64,000 nt of DNA, taken from contig OU964923.1 in NCBI GenBank assembly GCA_918807975.1, positions 24,781,235 through 24,845,234 on the forward strand. The letters are read 5' to 3'. The stretch is from Aplidium turbinatum. Its lineage: Eukaryota > Chordata > Ascidiacea > Aplousobranchia > Polyclinidae. The position numbers and the translations under genes are program-made. Positions 11,535-21,675 of this stretch are shown in pieces; the stretch's first letter is position 1, and the number at the start of each line of letters is the position of its first letter. The notes beneath the pieces were generated by a model. It was given only the letters and a program-made list of their open reading frames with translations, was not told where the DNA came from and searched no databases.

Positions 11535-11540
11535 AATAAA
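11535..11540 (+). terminator. AATAAA polyadenylation signal
   Basis: A canonical AATAAA lies 36 bases after the 61-aa ORF and 355 bases after the AMDHD2 stop. It probably ends the AMDHD2 transcript unit or the downstream cistron. Confidence 0.5.
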
Positions 11541-11867
11541 GAAACATATTTATTGCATAATAAGTTATAAATTAGTTTGAAATCTGCTAAACAAAGGAGC
11601 GAGTGAGACAGTAGGCTAATACAGTACTAGACTGGAAGATCACAATATATTGATTGAATAGGTTGTGCGGGTTGTATAAAGACATCAAACATCAAACAAC
11701 ATAGTCATCATGTTGTGGTAAATATGTTTTATGTGTAAAGATGGTTTTATTAAGATTTCAAATGTTAATTGGCTGTCTAATGATATTCTGTTGACGGACA
11801 TTCTAACTAATTTGACTATATCCAATCCATCCATTAAAGTTAAACTATTTCCACACAATTGTTTTCG

Positions 11868-11990
11868 GCTGCATAGCCAAGTGGTGAGAGCCCAGGAACG
11901 GCAATCGAAAGGGCGCCGGTTCGACACCGCTTGCGGCTGTGTCGTTGGCAGGACACTTAAAGGCATGCCTGAAGGAACAATTGTTACTCG
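11868..11990 (+). mobile_element. tRNA-derived SINE
   Basis: The tRNA-like head has an A box (TAGCCAAGTGGTGAGAG) and a B box (GGTTCGACACC) at the usual spacing, followed by a short GC-rich body shared with 712-850. It does not fold into a complete tRNA. Confidence 0.65.
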
Positions 11991-12348
11991 AATTATGATT
12001 TTTCAGAAGTTGTTTGTGTAATATGGTAGATCTGTAACAATATGAATTTAAACACTATTATAAAATAACGAAATAACAAGAGATTACGTATTATCACATT
12101 TTAACACTCATCCAAATTCCCAGCCAGCAAGCCCATATGGGCCCCATATACTATTTTAATGGGCTTGTGGGCATGTGGGTTTTTTGTTTTTGCCATATGC
12201 GCCCAATATGGGCTTTCTTGCAGAATGTGTTGCTAAATGACAAGGTGGAATATAAAACTTCCAATCTTCAAATGCGTGATCATATAAATGCATTTTAAGA
12301 AATTTAGCCACATAAAATTATTGATCATGGGCTAAGCATGAAATATTG

Positions 12349-12645
12349 ATGGGCTTCCCACTTTGTTTATGGGCAGACCATGGGCTGCCCACTTTGTTTA
12401 TGGGCAGACCATGGGCTGCCCACATTTTTTATGGGCAGAACATGGGCAGCCCACATTTTTTATGGGCAGATCATGGGCTACCCACATTTTTCATGGGCAG
12501 GCCATGGGCTGCCCACATTTTTTATGGGCAGACCATGGGCTACCCACATTTTTCATGGGCAGGCCATGGGCTGCCCACATTTTTTATGCGCAGACCATGG
12601 ACTGCCCACATGTTTTATGGGCAGACCATGGGCTACCCACACAGT
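12349..12645. repeat. 31-bp tandem repeat, about nine copies
   Basis: The unit is CATGGGCTGCCCACATTTTT plus TATGGGCAGAC; units start at about 12379, 12410, 12441, 12472, 12503, 12534, 12565, 12596 and 12627. Each contains TGGGC/GCCCA inversions and so is partly palindromic. Because 31 is not a multiple of 3 and the unit has no stop, all three plus frames stay open here. Those overlapping ORFs are artefacts of the repeat. Confidence 0.85.
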
Positions 12646-13506
12646 GATTCAAAGGTTTGTGGGCAACCCATACTAATATGATATACACCTCGATCAGCAT
12701 TTGTCTAGACTTTGAGATTTTTTAGTTGTCTCAAACGACTTTTGTTGATCTTTTAAACAAACACAAAATGAAATTGAACAAGCAAAATTACTGGAGGCAC
12801 CTTGCTATGCATTGCGCAAAGCTCACTGCTTGCAGTTGGAGCACTTTGGCAAGGTTAGCAGTAGTACTATTTTTTGTGCTTACGTACCACAAATAGGAAA
12901 ATGTCACATGGAGCTATATACCTACTCGTGTGTTGTTGATCAAAATAAATCATCGTGTGCACTGTCTGCAGTTGACGCCCCTGGCCCGTTCCGCCATTCT
13001 AACTTTTGCGGACGAGTCGCACAAAAATCTCGATCCACACTTTCCTTCCACAGGTACCTAGACTCCCCAGCCTGGCCCCCGCGACCTAAGCTGGTGGATT
13101 TCCCTTCCGGGTGCATCGCCACCCCATAATCACGCCGCTCCCCGCCTCCACGGGGCGTGGCAGGCCGGTTCTTTAAAGTCTCTGACCTGGCTATGTTTAT
13201 TGTGTTCTTCTCGCCGTGTCAATTATTTTGTACTCGTGCGTCGTTGACCAAAATAAAACAGTTCATCAAAAATCTTGGCTTACCCCGATTGAGCACTTTA
13301 CTGGGGGCACCTTGCTATGCATTGCGCAAAGTTCACTGCTTGCAGTTTGGCACTTTGGCATCTGTCTGTAGTTATATACCTGATATACATATAGGCAGCC
13401 CATATTAGATTTGTGGGTTGAGTGTGAGCAACCCATAAATCAGTAGTTCTCAAACTGTGCGTCGCGACGCCCTGGTGCGTCGTTTCAATTTTCCAAGGGC
13501 GTCGCA

Positions 13507-14207
13507 CAGGGATATCTATAACTACGGGATTGGAAACTCTGTGGAACTGAAAACCATTTTATACACCAGTAGGGTCACTTTTCTTTGTGCGCTGCTGTGA
13601 TAAGTAATCACATAAATTGACCTCAAAGGGCAGCAAGTATTAGGCTAAACGAACAACCAAAAGTGTAACAATCAATTCACCAGCTGTAAATTGTAAGGTC
13701 TACGCTTGCCTGGTTTGTTTATTTGTTTGTATTCCATTAGTGCAGTCATGTTGTATTTTGTTTGCTGCTTAAAAAATTTCCAGAATGACGATTGGTTTTA
13801 GTTCTGATGACATCGTAAACGGATTAGTTTCGTACTAGATTGGTCTGTGAACAAGTTGATGATACAACAACATATTTCACTGATTGCTGAACACTCCTCA
13901 TTTACTTCTGATCCGATTTGCAGCACGCAAAATGCTAAAGAACAACAGTAGGCGGTTTTTGGACTCGTTGCATTCATTCATTTTTTGGATTCATCGTTTT
14001 TTTTTCTAGCAGCGTAAATGTACTTTTATAATCAATTAAGTTTTAATGTAAGTGTACATTTTGTATTATTATTGTAAAATCAAATTTTGTGTATCTTTTA
14101 GTCGGTATTTTGTTTTGTTAATCTCTCTGTAATCGTAGTAATGTGATGACCCTACTGATGTATAGCACTGGATAGAGTTTCCAATCCCGTAGTTATAGAT
14201 ATCCCTG
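13507..14207. mobile_element. Nested hAT-like MITE
   Basis: Inverted ends CAGGGATATCTATAACTACG and its complement at 14177-14207, extended by GGATTGGAAACTCT. Target duplication GCGTCGCA at 13499-13506 and 14208-14215. Inserted in the left part of the hAT at 13441-16289. No coding capacity. Confidence 0.9.
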
Positions 14208-14646
14208 GCGTCGCAGAAGAGTTTCGTTTCGTAGCTGAATTTAGTTTATTTTATACAGATGAGGATAGGCTAATCCTTTGATTAGCAGTTTCAGTTGTCA
14301 TCAAAGTTGTTAACTTCATTAAAACACGCCCACTGAAGTCAAGAGTTTTCAAAAAACTTTGTGGAGAAATGAATGCAGCGCATCGGAGTTTGCTCTTTTA
14401 ATTTTCATCCAAGTGGCTTTCGCTTAGAAAATTCTTTGAACGCTTCTACGAATTGGTGGATGAACTTCAGGCTTTTTGCAGCAAGAAAATAATCCACTTG
14501 CAGATTGTTTAGCTCAGAACAATTTCTTATTGAAATTGGCTTACTTTACTTGTGTGATATCTTCGCCAAACTGAACATTTCTATGCAGGGCCGAATAAAA
14601 ATGACATTTCAGATAAAATTGCAGCATTCGTTAAAAAGCTGCTATT

Positions 14647-15029
14647 GGGTAGGCGCTTTAACATTACCCACTCGTCGAAAAGGTACGCAATCATGCGTGA
14701 CATGTTCATTGGCGATTCAGCTGATTTCAGTCATGTGACTCGACACGTGATATTCTGATCGAAAATTTTTGATACAAAGAAATTTAACTGAATGCTTCAC
14801 CACAACCACCGTTGCCTAATGGTTAGGGCAAAGGAGTAGTAATTTCGATTTCGTGGGTTCGATTCCCACCCTCTGCTAATACTATTTTTTCTTCTGCAAC
14901 TGAACTGAGTGCAAGAAGGATCTTAATGGTAGCCACTTTAACAAGTCGAAATTGTGACTAAAACACAAAGCAATTTCACATTGAAAAGCAGGCACTCTTC
15001 GACGAGTGGGTTATGTAAAAGTGCCTACC
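14647..15029. mobile_element. Nested MITE with a tRNA-like insert
   Basis: Inverted ends GGGTAGGCGCTTTAACATTA (left) and TAACATAA-type complement (right, ending GTGCCTACC), both followed inward by CCCACTCGTCGAA in inverted orientation. Target duplication CTGCTATT (14639-14646 and 15030-15037; may shift by one base). It splits the transposase remnant and carries a tRNA-like sequence at 14811-14876. Confidence 0.85.
14811..14876 (+). other. tRNA-like sequence (pseudo-tRNA)
   Basis: Has an A-box-like TGCCTAATGGTTAGGGCA and a perfect B box and T arm (GTGGGTTCGATTCCCAC). The 5' end does not pair with the 3' CCTCTGC, so no acceptor stem forms. Probably a tRNA-derived fragment captured in the MITE rather than a working tRNA. 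Confidence 0.5.
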
Positions 15030-16436
15030 CTGCTATTGTGGAAGGAAGGTATATAGCAAACCTGTCTGGAAGCTCTCGATACTTCACTTTCTCGTCCAAT
15101 TTGCTTGAAAAGAAAAGTATGACGCTGCCTTGAAATTTGTGAAGCATATTTGGGCAACATTTGTCCAAGCTCGAGTCGAAATTTGCAAAATACTTCCCGA
15201 AAAATTTATCAAACTACGAATGGATTCGTGATCCTTTCGTCCAATCTACTCCACTGTCTTTTACTGCAGAAGAAAAAGAAGCCTACATTGACCTTTCTTG
15301 TGACAATTCCCTGAAAAGGATGTTTAATTCAGGAAATCCGGCAAATTTCTGGATTTCAATGAATGGCGATTATCCAGCTTTGGTGAAGAAAGCACTACGA
15401 ATTATTATCCCATATGTCACGTCATATTTATGTGAAGCAGGATTTTCTGCCTAGGCAAGTGATAAAAAGCAAATTTCGATCACTGGTCACAGCGGTAAAC
15501 CATAATCTCTTCGTGGGAAAATTGTAACATAAGATTCCCAAATCCGTTCGTCTGAATGTAATGACCGAAAGAAACACTCCTTTGAAACGTCTATTCAAAA
15601 TTGTATTTCTGTAAAATTAGCCACCTGGCTGTCGAAATTGGGATGCAACACCGTACACCTCTAAAACGTGTCACTACAGAACAAACTACTTAGATAAAGA
15701 CGGAATTTTTGTCCAGCTAGCAAGCACTAAGCAAACAGTTAAATGTGCGACAACTCTCAAGCAACCATTTCATGAATGACCAGAATAGATATCAATATCT
15801 CAAACTCACGTACGCAGTACTGTGACGTAATAGTGAAAGACATTGTTACGCAATTCAAACAGGTGTTCAAAGGCGATGATGCAATGTTTCATGTTTAAAC
15901 AGGTTTGACACAAGTCTTACGAACGATGCTGCAATTTTGGCTCATTTTCTAGCAACTTCCATGACGTAAGATGCCAGCTAGGTTAAGTAGACCATAACGG
16001 TTTTTATATGACGTTTGATTAGGTGAACCATTGTCGGGAACAATCACCAATAAACACTGAAAGAAAAATGAGGGTGGCAATTTCAAAAATTCTCCCAAGA
16101 TTTAATGAACTTTGTAAAAACAAACAAGCCCACACGTCACATTAAATAATATGCATTGCTTTTTGTTGTTGTATCAATAAACAAAACTTTAATAATAAGT
16201 TTCCTCATTAACTTTTATTTGCTGGTGCGTCGCATGTCCAGAAAACTTTTCCAGAGGCGTCGCAACAAAAAAAAGTTTGAGAACCACTGCCATAAATGAA
16301 TATGGGCAGCCTATATGGGGGCAATGTGATGCCCGCGGACACAATGTGTATGGGTCCCATATGGGCATCTCACATGGGGCCCGTACATCAGCCCATATGG
16401 GTCCCCATGTGGGGCCCATATAGGCTTGCTGGCTGG

Positions 16437-17215
16437 GTTGTAGGCTATATAGCCTACTTTCTAATTTTTTATTCTCGTGTCCCTTTGTCTCTCTTCTCAA
16501 AAGGCGAGTGTGAACAGTTTTATTTTCTGTTACCTTTTTTCTATTTAGGCTAGTGCAGCTTAGATGGAAAAATACAAAATCTTTAGGAAATGACGTACGG
16601 TATGGATTAAGTGTTTGGCATGATATTGGATTGCAACAATGTTACATCAAATATAGTTACATTAGTTAGGCTACTACTTTCTAAAACCTCCACAGCTTGT
16701 TTCACACTAAAAGGGAGATAATCAGGAGGTCCTGAAAAATACTAAAATGGTACTAGCCTACTGAAAAGCTATTAATCATTATAGCCTTAATTCAGTCTGC
16801 AAAAAAACAACTCAGAATTGCAAAGGGCTATATACTCCCATCCGATGCCGCAATAGCCTTGTAGGCCTACAAAAATATTTGATGTAATTTGCTCTACTTG
16901 GCTTTTTTGCTTTGCATTGAGCACTGTTTGTAGTATTAATAGTATTTAGAGCTTTGATTATGAGTTTATCTTTTTGAACTACAGGCACACGAAGCACAGC
17001 AACGCAATCAAATTTAAGTTTAGGCTACAATAATATTTACACAAGACAAAAAAGAAAACTCCATAGAAACAAATTTCCATCGTTTTCGGCATCGCAAGAT
17101 GTCCTCTTCAGGAATAACATAGGCTACAGTACTTTTACATCTAAAAAATACAATGGTTAAATAGGCTATTAAATTTATCAACAGGGAAAAAACAAAAACT
17201 GAACAGTGCTTTTGA
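16437..17215. other. Spacer, nothing recognised
   Basis: AT-rich sequence with several TAGGCTA/TAGGCCTA words. No exon-like segment, repeat pair or RNA gene was seen. Confidence 0.4.
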
Positions 17216-17501
17216 CTAGGGGAACGTTCAAATATTACGTAACGCTTTTTTTTCCGAATTTTTGACCCCCCCCCTCCCCCATGTAACGCCAACGTAACGC
17301 TTTTTTCAATCCCCCCCCCTCCCCCATGTAACGCTTTTTCACTACAAATTCAGCACAAAAAACTACCATTCCGTACTCGAAAGCGTTACGTAACGTTTTG
17401 TTTGAACCCCCTCCCCCCGATGTGACGCTAACGTAACGCTTTGCATAAACCCCCCCCCCCTCCCCCTCGAAGGCGTTACGTAATATTTGAACGTCCCCTA
17501 G
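17216..17501. mobile_element. MITE with CTAGGGGAACGTT ends and C-runs
   Basis: Inverted ends CTAGGGGAACGTTCAAATAT and its near complement (ATATTTGAACGTCCCCTAG). Inside are several GTAACGCTTTTT and C-run (8-12 C) blocks in symmetric order. The motif GTTCAAATATTACGTAACGC is common to a MITE type seen in many marine invertebrates. The glycine-rich minus-strand ORFs here come from the C-runs. Confidence 0.8.
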
Positions 17502-17734
17502 CTCAACACTTGGCAATAAACACGAGAATCTCAAAGGTCACTGCAAATGGCGATGGCGTCAAACAGGCTTGGCAAGGTGCGAAAAAACTAATTTTAAAAT
17601 AGGATGCACAGAGCAAATAAGACTACCTGCAATCAGAGACTCGTGATAAAATTAAAAACTGATCCACTTTCATTTTACTACCCTGAACAGATCGGAAGAT
17701 CGAAACACTGGACACTGTCCGTAGTTACTTTTAA

Positions 17735-18045
17735 TGTTTTGTTTGTTTGTTTATCTTTATCCTGCATTGCGGAAAGCGGACTTGAGCGCTATGCATCGGT
17801 GTACGCCTTCCGACGTACACCTGACCCACGCTGCAGCCGACGGCAATGTCTGTTTCCGGTTGTCTACTTTACTTACGACTTAAATTTGGTACAGTACTAC
17901 CCATTACTCGAAATCGATCACTGGGTAGAGGCAATTGTCGTAAAGTTTCTTGCCTAGAGAAACAACAGCAAGTGCGGGTGGCTGGAGTCGAACATGCAGG
18001 CTTTCGACTGTGAGCCCAACGCACTAACCACTCGCCATTGCTTTG
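17735..18045 (-). mobile_element. tRNA-derived SINE, full head, body and tail
   Basis: On the minus strand: tRNA head with A box (GGCGAGTGGTTAGTGCGTTG) and B box (TGTTCGACTCC), then a body (CTCTAGGCAAGAAACTTTAC and GACAATTGCCTC), ending in an A-rich tail (AAAGATAAACAAACAAACAA). The plus-strand ORF over this region is a shadow. Confidence 0.75.
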
Positions 18046-18661
18046 TCTTTTTAAACAATATTTTTAAACAAACATAAAAGAGTCAAAATGTCTTTTTAGA
18101 CATTATTTTTAAACAAATAAAAAGCAGAGTCAAAAGTCATGTAAATTTCACTTTGTGTGGAGCTACATGTAACCTACTTGAGAGATTACCGTACTGTTAT
18201 TTCTTTATTCACTTAGTAAAATTTATTTTGATTTTGTTTTTTAAATATTGTTTATTGTTCTCTGTATTCCCCTTTAAAGCTTGATCAGAAAATATAAATG
18301 CATACTTTTGTCAGATTTTGTGAAAATCGACGTTTCAGTTTCGATAGCAACTACAGTGAAATTAAATTTAAAAAATAGGAAAAAGGACAATAGTTTTAAA
18401 ACATCTGGCACCGCTGAAGTGAGTCCGTCAGTTGCACAACCAGGCAAGGTTGGCCTGTTTGGTGCCAACTTTCAGAAATCTGGCTCTTTCTGAAGCTGTT
18501 TGGCCCTCAAATTTTTGGTTGGCCCGTTGGCTCTTTATGAGCAGACTGAGAACTATTTCCTAGATTTTTTCTGTAAAGCTTCAGCAATATGGAAATCAAA
18601 ACGTATTTTTTGGGAACTCTTGACTTTCTGATTTTTCACCCTGTTTTCTTAGAAAAAACTG

Positions 18662-18848
18662 GAACATTACACGGCCAGGGCGAAAGAGAAAATTGAATTG
18701 AGTCCTGTCTTTGTCATGAGTTACCAAGGGGGTGGGGGGACTTATGTACCAGTCCCAGGTATAACCTGTCCCCCCACCCCCCATGGTAACTCATGACAAA
18801 GACAGGACTCAATTCAATTTTCTCTTTCGCCCTGGCCATGTGATGTTC
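18662..18848. repeat. Near-perfect long hairpin
   Basis: Arms of about 68 bases (18673-18740 and 18769-18837) match almost base for base: GGCCAGGGCGAAAGAGAAAA at the outside, GGTGGGGGGA at the inside, loop about 28 bases. Pairing continues imperfectly about 11 bases further out. Flanks show no clear target duplication. Confidence 0.85.
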
Positions 18849-19376
18849 TAGACGTTACCTGTTTTCTTTCCATACGCGGCTCTGATCGAGTCTGATATCA
18901 GCATGACCTTTTTCTAGTGAGTTAAAGGATTGCTACATTGTCCTTTTTGGGGCCAATTTCAGAAATTGGCCTTTTGAAAGCCAGTTAGCTCTCTAATTTT
19001 GGGTTGGCTTATTGGCCCTTTTTGAAAACCAGTTGGTTCCTTAAATTTCAGTTCAGTCCATTAGCTTTTTTTGGGCCTTGTTTGGCCGTTTTCAAAGTGT
19101 GAGGGATTGTGGAATGTCTTTTTGCAAGTGATTATTTTTGTCTTGTCTTCTGGAGAAGGTGGTAACACAGTAACACTAGTTAGGCTACTGTGGCAGTGTA
19201 ATACAGATACACAATTTTATTGTGTTTGTTGGAGTTGATTCAGGAAAACTAGGGTGCCAAAGAAGTAGAAAGCAGGATATGAGAGCGGTAGGAAATACAA
19301 TAGTACGGCAATTGGGGAAAAACTTACCACAGACATTGTGTATTTCACTGTGAACTCGAATAGGAGGATGATGGTG

Positions 19377-20967
19377 CAGGCCTCGAAATTCGTTTTTGTT
19401 GACGGCGGACAAACGTGTCCGGTCTGAGCAGCTATCTCGGCGGACAAATTAAGTCTTACGGCGGACACACCAGTTGTAACGTCGATCGTCATACTTAATC
19501 TCTTTATCTTGATAAGTCTTCGCCATTTGAGAACCATAGCTACGGTTTAGGCTTTTTAAAACTTCGGCGAAGTCACTCTGAAAGGCTTTCATCAGACCAA
19601 CGACGTTGGCTTGACGCCGTGTAGCTACTAAATATGATGATGATCATAATATGATGATTGTTAAAAATTTAAATTCTATGGACTTTTTGTGTCTGATGCA
19701 AATAAATAATAAAAAAATAATCCACCGCATAACTGATTAACTTCCACCGAACGAGGTCGTGTGGCTTCTTGCGTCACAATGCTCTGGGCACGAGTCGGAA
19801 AACTTCTACACTAACGCGTAACGCTACTATTTTCTGATGTGCAAAGTTTCACTAGGCTTTTTTCTTTAGGTTTATTTTTGCGTGTCATGTGAGCGAAAGT
19901 GATGAAAAGAATGAACAAAACATTAGAAAAAGCACAATTATTTTTTCCCCTCTCCGTGATGCGGTCGCCTCTCCAAAATAGTATCAGTATTCCACGAGAC
20001 CACGGCAGGCTCGGAGTTATAATCAGCGCAGTCAAGGCCATTCAAACATATGCGCATGATTAGAGCTTCAATAACATCGATCTTCAAAGACGTGCGCCAA
20101 TCTCCACGAGATCACTGCTTGTCGTTAAGATACGTGATACCGAGATCTATTCCGTGTCTTTTCTCCAGACCGGCTAGTTGAGGGAAAAGCGTAAATGCGA
20201 GCTCTTCTTTAGCGATAAAATATGCGATTTCAAACAACCTCTTAATTTTGATTTTTTTTGTTGTCACTCATATTGTCGATGGCCTTGATGACCGGAAATT
20301 GATGGCTTGGGGTAAACGATGTGTTGTGATCTTTGACAGCTAGCTAATCCTTACATTCGTTGTTCCTTTAGTATATGCGTCTATCACCACTAAAATTCCT
20401 AGTAGTAGGTTCATCGCCCTCATTCTCACTTTCAGAAATTTCCCTGGGCCTCTTCTTTCTTACTGTAATACCAAAACTTAAGTTTTGCGGCATCTTGCTG
20501 TAGTAGCCTATACTCTTATAATCTAACTTTGTAACCAACCTTGCATTATCAATATTACTCGGAGATCAAAGCCAGACATTGTGACATAAGACTTGAACTA
20601 AGTTGCGCGTGATTAGTGTAGAAGTACCGGTACTCCCATCAATTCTTAGCTAAGAATTCACCTCTGTTACGCTGATTCAATGTCATCAATCGTTGAAGCA
20701 ACGTAAAATTCGAAAGTTTTTCTGCTTGAATGGAAGGTAAGAGGTACAGTATTAACTTTTTCTAGATGCGCGCTTGGAATGCGATAATTTCGCATTCCCA
20801 GCGCAAATTATATTCTTGCAACAGTTGTTCGTGCTATGCAATGACGATTTGTATCGCCAGTTTCTGCGATATTTCTCGGCGGACAAATATGACCGATCTA
20901 GAGGGTACTTCCCGCGGACATCACATGCTGTGACGGCTGACATGTCCGCCGTGAATTTCGAGGCCTG
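19377..20967. mobile_element. hAT-like element with CAGGCCTCGAAATT ends
   Basis: Left end CAGGCCTCGAAATTCGTT and right end GAATTTCGAGGCCTG are inverted copies, both followed inward by the repeated motif GGCGGACAAA/TGTCCGCC. TGGTG is shared by both flanks, but a full 8-bp duplication is not preserved. No transposase recognised in the 1.6 kb interior. Confidence 0.75.
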
Positions 20968-21675
20968 TGGTGAATTGAACGTGGAAATGTTTATTTAACT
21001 GCTAGATAACTTGCTCGGTGGAATTCATTGGGGTCACATTCTCTGCATGCCTTTTTGGAAATTGTTTACTTGTTATTGTTGTGTCTCTCCAGAAGTATGA
21101 TCTTACATGTTGTATGGTATGTTATGTTTCAGCGCTGCAATGTTTGTTCCACTTCTGGAAATAATGTTTGTCGATTTTCCTTATTTTTGTGTACACAGTA
21201 ACTATTTACTAAGGTATTAGGCTACTGGCTACTTAAATTATTTTGTTTACATGTGAAATATGTGGCTATATTGCTAAGAATGTGTTACTAATTCAGTGAA
21301 ATTGCTTCTTAGTACTTGAAATTGAGTTGGCCCTTTGTTTTAGAAGTTGGCTCTTTTTGATCGTGCAGTTGGCCCCTTGCCAAATTTACATCTGGTAACC
21401 CTGCAACCAGGTGAGACCCAGATTAGATGTGATACTGTGGTCGAAGTATGGATTTTAATTGGATTTATTGAATTTATTTTTTGACATGTGGGCTAGGCTA
21501 TATTGATAAATCAACCTACATCTCTTTAAGTGGTGGGCGGTAACATTGGACAATGAGTGCTCATGTTCAGGACTTTGCTCAGTTTTGATTGCCGTAACCC
21601 ATAAAGTTGTGGCTTTTTTGACAAAACACAGACAACTAGAATTATTTCTAACATTTTCTGTAACCATTTAATGAT

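Larger units (their letters stand above)
13441..16289 (+). mobile_element. hAT element (ZBED5/SCAND3-like transposase remnants)
   Basis: Target duplication CCATAAAT at 13433-13440 and 16290-16297. Ends CAGTAGTTCTCAAACTGTG and AAAGTTTGAGAACCACTG are typical hAT termini. Transposase pieces are visible: RPLKSRVFKKLCGEMNAAHRS region at 14330-14390, and 15161-15454, which reads FAKYFPKNLSNYEWIRDPF, LSFTAEEKEAYIDLSCD and IIPYVTSYLCEAGFSA, matching the ZBED5/SCAND3 hAT C-terminal part. The frame is interrupted by stops and by two nested MITEs (13507-14207, 14647-15029), so it is dead. Confidence 0.88.
12119..16436. mobile_element. Large TIR element (CCCAGCCAGCAAGCC ends) hosting other transposons
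   Basis: Left end CCCAGCCAGCAAGCCCATAT is matched by the inverted right end at about 16410-16436 (ATATAGGCTTGCTGGCTGGG). No clear target duplication was found. Its interior holds a 31-base tandem array (12349-12645), a repeated block (12790-12850 and 13300-13370, both with GCACCTTGCTATGCATTGCG) and a complete hAT insertion at 13441-16289. No transposase of its own was recognised. A related half-element with the same terminal motif lies near 48533-48594. Confidence 0.7.

Noticed and set aside
12349-12645. CRISPR array
   Set aside because: Units are contiguous without unique spacers, and the genome is eukaryotic.
12346-12681. Three overlapping plus-strand ORFs with GRPWAAHIFYGQ-type repeats
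   Set aside because: They are the three frames of a 31-base tandem repeat without stops; no sign of a real protein.
14811-14876. Functional tRNA gene
   Set aside because: The 5' end does not pair with the 3' end, so there is no acceptor stem.
17020-17534. Glycine-rich minus-strand ORFs
   Set aside because: Produced by C-runs of the MITE at 17216-17501.
17604-17957. 117-aa plus-strand ORF
   Set aside because: It runs antisense through a tRNA-derived SINE and has no recognisable domain.
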